DNA of 64,000 nucleotides from Shewanella halifaxensis HAW-EB4 (GCF_000019185.1 NC_010334.1:3782001-3846000); one strand, 5' to 3'. Positions 17,220-27,126 are shown, numbered from the stretch's first letter. The notes: generated from the letters alone by a model not told the origin. Program-made: numbers and translations.

Positions 17220-18578
17220 TTAAATCGCCCAACCACCCATATAAAACGCCACTAAGCCGACTGTGATAGCCAGTACCCCCGGCTTAATTTGACGCCATTC
17301 ACCGCTACATAGTCGGCCAATAACTAAGGTCACAAAACCCAGCATAATACCGGTCACAATATTACAGCTGAGAATGATAAATACTGCGCAGGTTAGACCT
17401 GCCATAGCATCGACTTTGTCGTTAAAATCAAGCTTAGTCACGTTGCTTAGCATCAATAGACCCACATACATTAGTGCTGGCGCGGTTGCGTATGCCGGTA
17501 CTAAGTAGCTAAGTGGTGCAAGAAACATCATCAGCAGGAATAACACACCGACAATCGTCGCCGTTAGGCCAGTTTTACCACCAGCCGCGGTACCCGCTGC
17601 AGACTCGATATAAACAGCGGCAGGAGCGCCGCCGACTGCGCCAGCAAAGATACTGCTTACCGAATCAGAGGTTAATGCCTTGCCACCACCAATAATATTG
17701 TCTTTATCATCGAGCAGCTCTGCTTGACCAGCTACGGCGCGGATCGTACCTGTTGCATCAAAAATAGCTGTCATCACCAATGCCAGAACAATCGGTAACA
17801 CGACTGGATTTAGTGCGCCCATGATATCGAGCTGGCCGATAAGCGACTCATCTGACATCAGATCAGGAAAAGCAAAAAGACCTTGGTACTTAACCGCAGG
17901 ATCAAATATTAATCCAAATACCGACAGCGCAACGATCACCAATAAGATGCCACCCGGCATGCCGCGGCGCTCAAGGCCGATAGTTGCGGCTAGGCCAATA
18001 ATGGTCGCGATAACTGGTAGACTATGAATATTACCAAGCGCGACAGGTAAACCGGTGTCGTTAGCCACAATCAACTGCACACTGTTAGTGGCAATCAGTA
18101 ACAGAAATAAGCCGATACCAATACCTGTGCCGTGAGCAATACCCTTAGGTAAATTAGTCAGTACCCACTGACGAACGCCTGTAACACTCACAAGAGTAAA
18201 CACGATACCCATCAAGAAGATGGCGCCCAAAGTGACCGGGATTGAGATCCCTTGGCCAAGCACCATACTAAATGCGGTAAATGCCGTTAGTGAAATGGCA
18301 CAACCGATAGCCATTGGTAGGTTTGCCCACAAGCCCATTAGCAAGGAGCCAAACGCGGCGATTAAACAGGTGGCAATAAATACCGCACCAGTATCGAACC
18401 CCGCTGCTCCTAACATATTCGGCACCACAATCACCGAATACACCATGGCAAGAAACGTGGTTAAGCCCGCGATAACTTCGCGTCTTAATGTGCTTCCACG
18501 AGCTGATATTTTGAAGTAGCGATCCAAGACTGAATCGGCAGGAGTAGCAGAGCTTGCAAGAGTCTGTTCAGACTTCAT
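17220..18578 (-). CDS. NCS2 family purine permease (AzgA-like)
   Basis: The longest frame opens at 18821, but the ATG at 18578 gives a normal 452-residue NCS2 protein and follows AAGGTATCACTACT. The N-terminus DRYFKISARGSTLRREVIAGLTTFLAMVYSVIVVPNML is the hallmark of the AzgA/PbuG subfamily of adenine/guanine/hypoxanthine permeases. The conserved FDATGTIRAVAGQAELLD segment and the SAAGTAAGGKTGLTA segment are present. About 12-14 transmembrane helices are expected. It imports purine bases by proton symport. The 243 bases upstream contain a structured leader, which suggests purine-responsive control. It is monocistronic. Confidence 0.92.
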   Translation of the reverse strand: MKSEQTLASSATPADSVLDRYFKISARGSTLRREVIAGLTTFLAMVYSVIVVPNMLGAAGFDTGAVFIATCLIAAFGSLLMGLWANLPMAIGCAISLTAFTAFSMVLGQGISIPVTLGAIFLMGIVFTLVSVTGVRQWVLTNLPKGIAHGTGIGIGLFLLLIATNSVQLIVANDTGLPVALGNIHSLPVIATIIGLAATIGLERRGMPGGILLVIVALSVFGLIFDPAVKYQGLFAFPDLMSDESLIGQLDIMGALNPVVLPIVLALVMTAIFDATGTIRAVAGQAELLDDKDNIIGGGKALTSDSVSSIFAGAVGGAPAAVYIESAAGTAAGGKTGLTATIVGVLFLLMMFLAPLSYLVPAYATAPALMYVGLLMLSNVTKLDFNDKVDAMAGLTCAVFIILSCNIVTGIMLGFVTLVIGRLCSGEWRQIKPGVLAITVGLVAFYMGGWAI

Positions 18579-18639
18579 AGTAGTGATACCTTTTGATCTC
18601 TTAAATATGGTTAACCAATTGAATTCAATTGGCCACTTG

Positions 18640-18690
18640 GCTATGGCAGGTAGAGCCCCGACGACAAATGTCGGGTGAGAGATCCACTTA
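18640..18690 (-). ncRNA. Candidate purine-type riboswitch in the leader of the NCS2 permease gene
   Basis: On the minus strand, about 60 bases upstream of the start codon, a compact fold is visible. TGGATCTCTC leads into the hairpin ACCCGAC...GTCGGGG, followed by CTCTACCTG and CCA, which can pair with the opening TGG. The single-strand CTCTACC element and the gene context suggest a purine-binding aptamer. The arrangement lacks the three-way junction of the classical purine riboswitch; the compact two-helix form would be more like the xanthine (NMT1) class. A TATACA -10 element lies just upstream, near 18691-18700. Downstream, the palindrome CCAATTGAATTCAATTGG (18615-18632) could be the switching helix. 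I cannot confirm the class without a covariance search. Confidence 0.4.
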
Positions 18691-18972
18691 TGTATATTGA
18701 AACGAATAACCAGATAAATAATTAAACGAATATTTAGACAAAGTGACCTGCGAGCGAAATGCCTGGTAAAATTTACTCTTACCAACACAGCCGTTGTTGG
18801 CGCGGAGTTTACAGCAATCAACAGCGTGGAAATAGCTCGCTAAGAAGATTTTTGATTAGTATCAACAAAAAATATGCCAACAGCGTTTTATATGAGGCCT
18901 TTTCAAGCCAAGCATACTCAAACTGCAAGAAATAGCTCTAAAGGTTTACCTCCTAACATGGCTAATTAATAC

Positions 18973-19008
18973 CAGTCAGTATAATAAATCACATCTTTAT
19001 ACTGACTG
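18973..19008. repeat. Perfect 12-base inverted repeat downstream of the helicase gene
   Basis: CAGTCAGTATAA and TTATACTGACTG with a 12-base loop, 20 bases past the helicase stop. There is no T-tract after it on the minus strand, so its terminator function is uncertain. Confidence 0.6.
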
Positions 19009-19027
19009 CTATAACAGCCAGCACACC

Positions 19028-20269
19028 TTATCGACGACGTTTATCCGCACCTAACGCACGCTTCTTTGCTCTTTGGCGCTGAGCAGCTTTGCTATTCTTT
19101 CGTGTAACAGGCTCAAGCTTAGTTAAGTCAGGCTCAAATCCTTCTAACCATTGCTGTGGCAAGCGCTTATCTATCACTGACTCGACCTCTTCAAGTAACA
19201 AGGCATCATCTTCACTGTACAGTGTTATTGCTTTACCAGTATTGCCAGCGCGGCCTGTGCGTCCAATACGGTGCACATAGTCTTCGGCCACAAATGGAAT
19301 TTCATAGTTAACGACGACCTTTAACTCAACAATATCTAAGCCACGCGCAGCCACATCGGTTGCCACTAAGGCTTTAATCTTACCTTGCTTAAAGTCATTA
19401 AGTACTTGCTCACGTGCGCCCTGGCCTAAGTCACCATGAAATGCCTTAGCCTCGATCCCTGCGGCCAACATTTTTTGTGCGATCAGATCAGCCGTTTGTT
19501 TTTTGCGGCTAAAAACCAGTACCTGTTGCCAAGCGCTCTTATTAATCAGGTGACACAAAAGCTCAGTTTTACGTTCGCTATCAACAGCGTAAACAACTTG
19601 CTCGATACTATTTGCGGCACTATTCGCTTTATCGACTTCTATTCGAAGCGGCTTTTGCAGTAACTTTTTACTCAGTTCAAAAATGGCCGAGCTAAACGTG
19701 GCTGAAAATAACAGCGTCTGACGCTTGGCTGGTAGTTGCTTTAAAATCGCATTAATTTCATCCATAAATCCCATGTCTAACATGCGATCGGCTTCATCAA
19801 ATACCAAGTATTCGATATCAGATAAATTTAATGTGCCACGGCGTACATGATCCAGTAAACGTCCCGGAGTCGCGACAATAACATCAACACCCGCTGCAAG
19901 TTTTGTCGCCTGAGCGTCAATACTCACACCGCCATATATCACGATACTGCTAACATCGGTATTAACCGCATATTGACTAACATTGGTATTAACCTGCACA
20001 GCAAGTTCACGAGTTGGCGCTAATACCAGCACTGAAGCGCGCTTGGCTTTACTCTGTTCGTCACTAGATGATTTATCGATTAAACGCTGCAGCAAAGGCA
20101 AGGTAAACGCCGCGGTTTTGCCCGTTCCTGTTTGAGCACTTGCCATTATGTCTCGGCCAGCCAAAATGGCAGGAATGGCCTCTGCTTGTATGGCTGTGGG
20201 CTGCTGGTAACCTTTTTGTGCTACCACACTGAGAAGTTTTTCACTTAAAGACAGTGATGAAAATGACAC
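19028..20269 (-). CDS. DEAD-box ATP-dependent RNA helicase, RhlE type
   Basis: I choose the GTG at 20269: it follows AAGGAATACCATC and yields MSFSSLSLSEKLLSVVAQKGYQQPTAIQ, the usual RhlE-like beginning, for 413 residues. The frame itself extends to 20341. Motifs in order: Q motif, AQTGTGKTAAF (Walker A), PTRELAVQ, TPGRLLDHV, VFDEADRMLD (DEAD), SATFS, ATDVAARGLD and HRIGRTGRAG. The basic tail RQRAKKRALGADKRRR probably binds RNA. Such helicases assist ribosome assembly and RNA turnover in the cytosol. The exact RhlE/DbpA-like subgroup is not settled. Confidence 0.9.
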   Translation of the reverse strand: MSFSSLSLSEKLLSVVAQKGYQQPTAIQAEAIPAILAGRDIMASAQTGTGKTAAFTLPLLQRLIDKSSSDEQSKAKRASVLVLAPTRELAVQVNTNVSQYAVNTDVSSIVIYGGVSIDAQATKLAAGVDVIVATPGRLLDHVRRGTLNLSDIEYLVFDEADRMLDMGFMDEINAILKQLPAKRQTLLFSATFSSAIFELSKKLLQKPLRIEVDKANSAANSIEQVVYAVDSERKTELLCHLINKSAWQQVLVFSRKKQTADLIAQKMLAAGIEAKAFHGDLGQGAREQVLNDFKQGKIKALVATDVAARGLDIVELKVVVNYEIPFVAEDYVHRIGRTGRAGNTGKAITLYSEDDALLLEEVESVIDKRLPQQWLEGFEPDLTKLEPVTRKNSKAAQRQRAKKRALGADKRRR

Positions 20270-20508
20270 GATGGTATTCCTTGATTTTAAACATAAAAAT
20301 GACAGTATTGTGGTGCTGTTTTGAGGTACAAGTCTAAGCATTAAACCTCATAGTGTCTGCAGGCTGCTAAACCTAAAATAAGCCTAATTTAGTCACCAGC
20401 TATTTTACCTTTGCTCCTTATTCATAAGCTATCAATTAACTGCATATTTGAATCTTTTTTGCTATTTTGCGTATACTGGAGCTCCACAGGGATAAGGAGG
20501 GAAAGAAG

Positions 20509-21696
20509 ATGTTTCTCAATAGAATGGTTAGACTCGGTTTAATCTCTCTAGGTTGCTGTTCCCCACTTTATGTCAATGCATCTATTGAGTTTTTTGACCC
20601 TATCGACGGCTATTTTGATGCAGGGCAATACCTTGCCGAAAACGCCTATGGCTTCTTACCCGTCCCCACCATTATTACTGAGCCCTCTGTAGGTAACGGC
20701 CTTGCGGTAATGGGAATGTTTTTGCATGAAAGTGAGCAGCAACAAAAGTCGCGCAAGGAGCTTGCCACTCACTCTATCGATGGCGGCGCGCAGCTGTTAA
20801 CTCCGGGGATCTCTGTTGTGGGCATAGGTGCTACTGATAACGGTACTAAAATGGGGTTTGCAGGCCATAGGCAGACATGGGCACAAGACAGTATTCGTTA
20901 TCTCGTGGGAGGCGGCTATGGCGACATAAACATGAGCTTTTATAGCCAAAGTGATTTCGCACAAGATCTTTCCCTCGATATGAATATGCAAGGCTATGGC
21001 ATTATTCAAAAGCTTCAATATCGAATTAATAACAGCCCACTGTTTATTGGCCTCTCACAAAAACACCTTAATCTCGATTTAAGCAGTCGCCGCGAATTTA
21101 ACGATATACCACCAGAACTCATAGATAGACTCCGTGATATTATCAACACCTCACCGCGCGTCTCCTCTATTGGCGCCATAGTCGAGTACGACAGCTTAAA
21201 TAACTTTTTCTTACCCAGCAGCGGTTATAACTATCTATTTGAATATGACTGGTTTAGCAAAGATATTGGCAGTGACTACAACTACCAAAGCTTTAATGCC
21301 AAAGGCAGTAATTATTGGCCTCTCTCCTCCAAGTTTACTCTAGGAGTAAAGCTGCAATATCAAACAATTGAGAGTGATAGCCGACTGCCGATTTTTACCT
21401 ACCCATTTATCGACCTGCGTGGCATCCCTAAGAATCGCTATCAAGGACAAAATGTCGGTTCAGGCGAAGTACAGCTGATGTGGAAAGTTAATCCCCGCTG
21501 GATGTTACTCTCATTTGTCGGCACCGGGCTCGCTGGTAAGAGTAATAGCGACATGTGGGACAGCGAACAACAAAGCGCTTATGGTGCAGGTTTTCGATAT
21601 ACCATCGCTCGGCGTTATGGCTTACATATGGGAATTGACGTAGCTAGAGGCCCAGAAGATACGGCTTGGTATGTCAATGTCGGTACGGGGTTTTAA
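20509..21696 (+). CDS. BamA/TamA-like outer membrane beta-barrel protein
   Basis: The ATG at 20509 is preferred over 20467: it follows AAGGAGG with an 8-base gap and starts a signal peptide (MFLNRMVRLGLISLGCCSPLYVNA). The 395-residue product has the surface-antigen barrel fold of the Omp85 superfamily. The conserved RGIPKNRYQGQNVGSGEVQLMWKV motif is the lid-lock RGxxxxRY element, and the C-terminus ends VNVGTGF with a terminal phenylalanine. No POTRA domains precede it, so it is a barrel-only member, unlike BamA. The role is unknown. Confidence 0.75.
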   Translation: MFLNRMVRLGLISLGCCSPLYVNASIEFFDPIDGYFDAGQYLAENAYGFLPVPTIITEPSVGNGLAVMGMFLHESEQQQKSRKELATHSIDGGAQLLTPGISVVGIGATDNGTKMGFAGHRQTWAQDSIRYLVGGGYGDINMSFYSQSDFAQDLSLDMNMQGYGIIQKLQYRINNSPLFIGLSQKHLNLDLSSRREFNDIPPELIDRLRDIINTSPRVSSIGAIVEYDSLNNFFLPSSGYNYLFEYDWFSKDIGSDYNYQSFNAKGSNYWPLSSKFTLGVKLQYQTIESDSRLPIFTYPFIDLRGIPKNRYQGQNVGSGEVQLMWKVNPRWMLLSFVGTGLAGKSNSDMWDSEQQSAYGAGFRYTIARRYGLHMGIDVARGPEDTAWYVNVGTGF

Positions 21697-21869
21697 ACTG
21701 GACAGAGATGATTTAGTTGACTGCTTGCCACGTTACTAATTTAGATTAAACAGATACTAAGCGATCTTGCTCACAACTCACTATAAAACTGAACCGTTAA
21801 AATCGAGTAAGCCACTTAAGATCACAGTTTTACTGCGCAAAAAAACGACAATAGCCATTCGTTTTTTTA

Positions 21870-22439
21870 GTGACTCTTAGGTTTTGCAGTTTAGTGTTCG
21901 AATTATCACATCAAGTATTATTTTGGATCCAAGCGTTAGGTTTTATCTCAATGGCCATTGGTTGGTGGGCCAACGCTCAGAAAAACGATCAACAATTACT
22001 CTCTGGCAACCTCATGGCTTCCTGTCTCACTGCAATTCACTTAGGCTTACTTGGCAGCACATTGGGTATGCTCAACCAGCTTGTGAATGCTGTACGCTTT
22101 GCAACTTGTCGACATAGCTCGAGTCGAGATGGTTACTTTAGGAGTATCCTGCCAGTACTGTTTTCAAGCATTGCGATTCTACAGGGGATCATATGGGCCG
22201 AACACTGGAGCGAATGGTGCACGGTTGCAAGCGCTGTACTGATGAGTTTTGCACTATTTTACTCAAGTGGCGCAAAATTACGCTGTGCAATGCTGGTCAG
22301 TAATATGCTCAACTTAACGCTTTCCGTCTATCTTTTGTCTTGGTCTGGGATGTTATACCAGCTAGTGACGGTAGCGATTTTGGCACACAGCTTATTACCC
22401 CATAGGCAGGCTGAATATAGCGAGCAAGCCGCTGCTTAA
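21870..22439 (+). CDS. YgjV family inner membrane protein
   Basis: Up to 189 residues from a GTG at 21870; a second GTG at 21894 is an alternative start, and neither has a strong ribosome-binding site. About five or six hydrophobic segments are visible. The early FWIQALGFISMAIGWWANAQKNDQQLLSGNLMASCLTAIHLGLLGS region and the NAVRFATC motif resemble E. coli YgjV (Imp-YgjV family). The function is unknown. It is followed by the small PilZ gene after 159 bases. Confidence 0.65.
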   Translation: MTLRFCSLVFELSHQVLFWIQALGFISMAIGWWANAQKNDQQLLSGNLMASCLTAIHLGLLGSTLGMLNQLVNAVRFATCRHSSSRDGYFRSILPVLFSSIAILQGIIWAEHWSEWCTVASAVLMSFALFYSSGAKLRCAMLVSNMLNLTLSVYLLSWSGMLYQLVTVAILAHSLLPHRQAEYSEQAAA

Positions 22440-22598
22440 GAGTGCAAAATCTTAGCGAGCTCAAGTTTATTTGCTACAAATTTGTACAAGAATAATCTCT
22501 TAGCTTATGATTGCGCTAAGATTACGGTACGAACATGCAATATACACGGCAATATACACGCCGTAGCAGCTCAATATGCCACAGGGTCAAGGATAGAT

Positions 22599-22973
22599 AT
22601 GGATGACAGACGGTTATTTTCGCGGTTAATATTTACCACCGATGCCAAGCTAAATAGCCATGATAGCAGCTGGGCAACGAAGCTATTGGATATTAGTCTT
22701 AATGGTGCCTTGGTCGAGCGACCAGCTCAGTGGGATCCCAATATACAGAGCGCGAAACTCGAAATTATTATTCAAGACTCTGAAATTAAGCTGCAGATGC
22801 TAGTAGAGATAGTTCACCAAGAGAACCAATTGCTTGGCCTATCTTGCAAGCATATTGACGTTGAGAGCATTAGCCACCTGCGTCGGCTACTCGAACTCAA
22901 CCTAGGTGATGCCTCATTGTTAGATAGAGAGTTAGAACGATTATTCGAGCACGATAACAAGACGAGTATCTGA
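22599..22973 (+). CDS. Small single-domain PilZ protein (c-di-GMP receptor)
   Basis: The frame opens at 22482, but the ATG at 22599 follows AAGGATAGAT and begins MDDRRLFSRLIF, placing the RxxxR c-di-GMP-binding motif at residues 4-8. The second signature, DISLNGALV, corresponds to D-x-S-x-x-G. The 124-residue length fits a stand-alone PilZ domain plus a short helical tail. It should bind cyclic di-GMP in the cytosol and pass the signal to an unknown partner. It converges on radA, with a shared terminator. Confidence 0.88.
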   Translation: MDDRRLFSRLIFTTDAKLNSHDSSWATKLLDISLNGALVERPAQWDPNIQSAKLEIIIQDSEIKLQMLVEIVHQENQLLGLSCKHIDVESISHLRRLLELNLGDASLLDRELERLFEHDNKTSI

Positions 22974-23004
22974 TAGCCCCCTTCGGCCGCTATGGTAAAA
23001 ATAT

Positions 23005-23033
23005 AAAAACGCCGCAGATTTTGCGGCGTTTTT
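23005..23033. terminator. Bidirectional terminator between the PilZ gene and radA
   Basis: AAAAACGCCGCA, loop GATT, TTGCGGCGTTTTT. Both ends carry the tract needed for termination in either direction. Confidence 0.92.
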
Positions 23034-23065
23034 GCTTTCATACTCAGTGCAGATACTCTGCCTAG

Positions 23066-24439
23066 CTAATTGATCAACTCAAGCAGTTCATGGATGGTTT
23101 TCACTGGAATAATCTTAGCGCCAGAACCTTCCATCGACTTATGATAATTCCGAAATGGAATATAGATTTCCGTAAAACCGTGTTGAACCGCCTCTTTAAC
23201 TCTTGGCACACCACTATCGATAGGGCGAACATCACCGTTTAGGCTCAACTCTCCCATGATGCAGGTCGTTCTGGGTACCACAAAGTCATTCAAACTACTG
23301 AGTAAAGCGGTGACTAATGCCAGATCGATACAGGTTTCAGACTCATCAATTTTAAGGCCGCCAACCAAGTTAAAATAAGTATCGTGGAAAATTTTTGTCT
23401 TAGTATGCTTACGCAATATCCCTGTTAACATCTTAATACGGTTCATATTCAGACCAACACAAACTCGCTGTGGAAACTCAGCTTCTGTTTCTGTCGTTAA
23501 GCACTGGATCTCAAGTAACAGATTGCGATTGCCTTTACGGATACAGGTAATCGCAGCACCGGGCGACTCTGTCGTCGAGCCAGAAAGAAAAATCTCACTC
23601 GGATTATCGACACTTATCATGCCGCGCTCGGTCATCTTAAAAATACCCACGGTATCCACATCACCAAAACGGTTTTTGTTGGCTCTAAGTGTGCGGATTT
23701 GGCCGTCGTTACACTCGATATGCGTTAAACAATCGACGATATGAATAAGGGTTTGTGGGCCTGCGGTTTCATTATTCTTGTTAACGTGCGCCACTAAAAA
23801 CATGGTCACGTTATTTTGCTTACAATACTGAGTCAACGCTTGAGCGCTACTCTTAACCTGTGATGGCGAGCCAGGACTCCCGTTGGCTAAATCGGTAACC
23901 ACAGCTTGAATAGAGTCGATAACCGCAAACTTGATTTTTTTCTCTTCAAGTTCTGCAATAATCGCTTCAACGCTGGTTTCAGCCATTAAATATAAATTGT
24001 CTTCGTTGCAATCTAACTTAAGACGATTCACACGGTTTTTAAACTGAGATAATGACTCTTCGGCGGTACAGTATAGTGACGGCATTAACTGCGACATGCG
24101 CGAGACTAAGTCTGATAAAATCGTGGTTTTACCAGCACCCGGGTCGCCAGAAATAATATTGACTGATCCCGTGGTTAAACCGCCGCATAGCACACGGTCA
24201 AGCTCACCAATACCAGTAAGCATTTTCTGCGCTTCAAACTCTTCAATCTCTTTTAGCTTCTTTGAACCACCGCCAACGGATCCCGCATAACCTGAAACGC
24301 TGCTTCGAGCAGGCCTAGATGCGGAAATTTTAAGTTCGCTAATAGTATTCCACTCCTGACAAGCGCTACACTGCCCTTGCCAACGAGGAAAATCTTGACC
24401 GCACTCATTACATACGTAAGCTGTTTTATTCTTTGCCAT
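23066..24439 (-). CDS. radA: DNA repair protein RadA (Sms)
   Basis: 457 residues, the normal length. In order: an N-terminal zinc finger CNECGQDFPRWQGQCSAC, a RecA-like ATPase with Walker A GDPGAGKTT near residue 96, the RadA-specific KNRFG motif (RANKNRFGDVDTVG), and a C-terminal Lon-protease-like domain (GLKIDESETCIDLALVTALLS, LSLNGDVRPI). It drives branch migration of recombination intermediates in the cytosol. It is divergent from the large PilZ gene, with 152 bases between the two starts. Confidence 0.97.
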   Translation of the reverse strand: MAKNKTAYVCNECGQDFPRWQGQCSACQEWNTISELKISASRPARSSVSGYAGSVGGGSKKLKEIEEFEAQKMLTGIGELDRVLCGGLTTGSVNIISGDPGAGKTTILSDLVSRMSQLMPSLYCTAEESLSQFKNRVNRLKLDCNEDNLYLMAETSVEAIIAELEEKKIKFAVIDSIQAVVTDLANGSPGSPSQVKSSAQALTQYCKQNNVTMFLVAHVNKNNETAGPQTLIHIVDCLTHIECNDGQIRTLRANKNRFGDVDTVGIFKMTERGMISVDNPSEIFLSGSTTESPGAAITCIRKGNRNLLLEIQCLTTETEAEFPQRVCVGLNMNRIKMLTGILRKHTKTKIFHDTYFNLVGGLKIDESETCIDLALVTALLSSLNDFVVPRTTCIMGELSLNGDVRPIDSGVPRVKEAVQHGFTEIYIPFRNYHKSMEGSGAKIIPVKTIHELLELIN

Positions 24440-24591
24440 AACTCTTTTTTAGATCGCGTAAAATCGGTAAAGTAACGTCAATATTGGCCGATACTTATTT
24501 AAGGTAGAAGGGATCAATCTACATTCCCTTGAATATTTGCCCATGAGCCTACCAGCCCTAGGTCTTTTTAGCATCCCAAAAGAAGTGATTA

Positions 24592-27033
24592 ATGACTTTA
24601 GATTTGCACAAAGCGCTTGTTGAACAACTAAAACCCCTGTTGATGGAACCTGAATTCTCAGAGTTGTTCGAACAGCTCACCGCAGATGAAACCAATTCAA
24701 CTCGCTTTTTGCTCAAAATGGAGCTCAATAGGCTCGCCTCACTCTGTACTCGCAATATAGATTTACGCAATAAGACAGAACTTGAATGTGAAGTGTTTAG
24801 CTTTGCTGAGCAACAACACTATCTCGACGCCCCCGCTAAAGAAAGCTTTTTGCAAGCCCTCGCCCTTTACCGAGACGAGTATACGTTAGGCGTATATGAG
24901 CAGGTCATAGAAAACCACAAAAAACGAGTCATAAAACAGCGGCAATCGAGTCAAAGTGAGCCTGAGGCCAACTCATCGCCTTTTGTAGCCGATGGTGTGG
25001 TATTAGGCAGCTACCTTGCCCGCAGTGAAGAGCGAATGAATTACAGCATGCGCATTAACGTGACTCAAGGCCACCAAAGTATTGACGGCATTACCGTCGA
25101 TCTCTCGGTGGGCGGCGCGAGAATTCGTCTTAAGGCAAAGCATAATCTACAAGCGAGTAAACCTATTCGAGTAAAACTTGTAGAGCTAAGTGATGAATAT
25201 TATCACCAAGACCTACAGCAAGGCGTCGATTATCAAATCGTCGATGCAGAGCAGAATCAAGAATATTGCTGGCTCAGGCTAAAACGGCTATCAGGCACAG
25301 AAGCTTTAGCGCAAATGCTAGAAAAACTGATCCATGGCTATAAGTTTCGTTATAAGATCGATGTTAACGACGTATTGGTTACCACCAAAGGTCTTGGCTT
25401 TGAACGTCATTATCTACCGCACTTGCCTCATTTGCCTCTATTTTTTGAAACGAAAGCAAGCTTGGAAGGTAGCGACGAGGCTCAACTCATACTCAGTCAT
25501 AAATTACTGAGTCGCGATAACCAAACAATTAGCGAATACTTCAAAGATGAAAATGAGATTTGCCAGCTAAGCAGCTTTCTCACATCAGCACGAGTGAAAC
25601 AAATTATCGACTGTGCTGATGATAACCAACACAGTCTGTTTTTCTGTTTCACCTTCACTGTACAAGGTGCAAAATTCTTCTATTCAGCAAGCCTAGCTGA
25701 GCTAAACTCTCGCGATTTATTAGCGCTATTTTTAAGCTTTGCAGCAGCAAAACCTAGCTTTAAAATGTTTAGGGTAAGCAAACAAACTATCGATCATCAA
25801 CAGTGCTACAAAGCGAGTATTTTACCGGGTGACGAGGGGCGTTATTCAGCATTAACAGAGACTCAACTCAGTGCCTTTAGCCACGTATTACAACTGATTG
25901 ATGTAACTAACCCCAAGGCCGCCAAGCTATATCAAAACTGGAGCCAAGTCAGTCAGAACGGGGATAATCAAACAAGTGTTAATGCATTAAAAATCTTCGG
26001 CCAAAAGAAAATATCTCAACACACAGCCAAGCTTATTTCACTGCAGTTTAGTGAACGACGCAATGAGTCACGCTTTGCCTTTAAAACTTCGATACAGCTT
26101 AATCAAGGTAAGCTAAGTGTAACTGCGAGTACCGATGATATATCGAGCCGCGGTATGAAGCTTAGTGTAACAACGCCAGTGATCTTCGATGATGCCGAGC
26201 CTGTTTTTGTTAGCTTTCCTAAACTACAACCCCTTGCCGGTAAGATCTCTTTAGCGTCGCTTCCTTATCGATTAATCCGTACCCGTAAAAACGGCGTTAC
26301 CTTGCACTTAGCAGCGCGAGTCGGTCACACGCCCCATGTCGGCGTCGAGTTTTTAAATCGATTGATTGAACACAACCGAGACAAGCTTCAAAAAATTACT
26401 GAAAGTAACCATTACGGTAAAGAGCTCGCCGATGGCATGAAAAATATTATCATGCGCAAACTAGCGTCGGTTCCCTTTTATCTTGAGCGCACAGTAAAGT
26501 CAGCCTATATATCGACATTAGGTATTGGGACCGAGCAAAACCATATTGCCAACCTATTTGCATCTCAAAGCGACAATACGCTAGCGTATGATCTAACACC
26601 GCTGCTTAATGACGGTAAGCTAAAGCGCGACTTTATCTTACCGATCCGGACAATGAAGCCTCAACACGGACTAACTCATTTTGAAGTCTTAGTGCAGATC
26701 TCTCGTATGTCCCAAGGGCAGATAAAAGTCCGCTGTATTAGCGAATATGATCTACCAGAGTATGCTCAACAACTTAGCTTTATTAAGCGCAGTCAAAATC
26801 TAGGTGAGTTTTTAGCGCTTAGAGTCTACCGCGGCGCCACTGGCAAACCTGACTTAAACTACATCCGTCGTGAGCGTGAATATATCGCTATTCACGCCTC
26901 TCACAGAGGGAAAAAGCTCGAACAACAACTGTGGAATATTATCGGGGTGGGTGAACTACTGGATATTACTCAAGAGGTGAGACTACGATTTCCCGAGCTT
27001 TTAGCACAACCAGAGTTGAGCACTGAAAGTTAA
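24592..27033 (+). CDS. Large PilZ-domain protein with two PilZ signatures
   Basis: 813 residues with no membrane segment. One PilZ-like region lies near residues 145-200 (NYSMRINVTQ..., DLSVGGARIRLK). A second and better one lies near residues 485-600 (ERRNESRFAFKTSIQ..., DDISSRGMKLSV), with the RxxxR arginines and D-x-S-x-x-G. The rest is alpha/beta sequence without a recognised enzyme motif. As I recall, long PilZ proteins next to radA also occur in Vibrio, supporting a conserved pairing. It is presumably a c-di-GMP effector; the output is unknown. The first signature lacks the clear RxxxR pattern, so it may not bind ligand. Confidence 0.78.
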   Translation: MTLDLHKALVEQLKPLLMEPEFSELFEQLTADETNSTRFLLKMELNRLASLCTRNIDLRNKTELECEVFSFAEQQHYLDAPAKESFLQALALYRDEYTLGVYEQVIENHKKRVIKQRQSSQSEPEANSSPFVADGVVLGSYLARSEERMNYSMRINVTQGHQSIDGITVDLSVGGARIRLKAKHNLQASKPIRVKLVELSDEYYHQDLQQGVDYQIVDAEQNQEYCWLRLKRLSGTEALAQMLEKLIHGYKFRYKIDVNDVLVTTKGLGFERHYLPHLPHLPLFFETKASLEGSDEAQLILSHKLLSRDNQTISEYFKDENEICQLSSFLTSARVKQIIDCADDNQHSLFFCFTFTVQGAKFFYSASLAELNSRDLLALFLSFAAAKPSFKMFRVSKQTIDHQQCYKASILPGDEGRYSALTETQLSAFSHVLQLIDVTNPKAAKLYQNWSQVSQNGDNQTSVNALKIFGQKKISQHTAKLISLQFSERRNESRFAFKTSIQLNQGKLSVTASTDDISSRGMKLSVTTPVIFDDAEPVFVSFPKLQPLAGKISLASLPYRLIRTRKNGVTLHLAARVGHTPHVGVEFLNRLIEHNRDKLQKITESNHYGKELADGMKNIIMRKLASVPFYLERTVKSAYISTLGIGTEQNHIANLFASQSDNTLAYDLTPLLNDGKLKRDFILPIRTMKPQHGLTHFEVLVQISRMSQGQIKVRCISEYDLPEYAQQLSFIKRSQNLGEFLALRVYRGATGKPDLNYIRREREYIAIHASHRGKKLEQQLWNIIGVGELLDITQEVRLRFPELLAQPELSTES

Positions 27034-27126
27034 TTCATAAGCTCATTACTAAATTAGCCCTAATGCACGTTGATAACAACGAGCATCAGGCTTTAAGTAC
27101 GATGAACCCGCCTTTAACATACCAAT

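Noticed and set aside
18579..18821. Upstream extension of the NCS2 permease frame
   Set aside because: The added residues are unlike any permease N-terminus, and the segment holds the structured leader instead.
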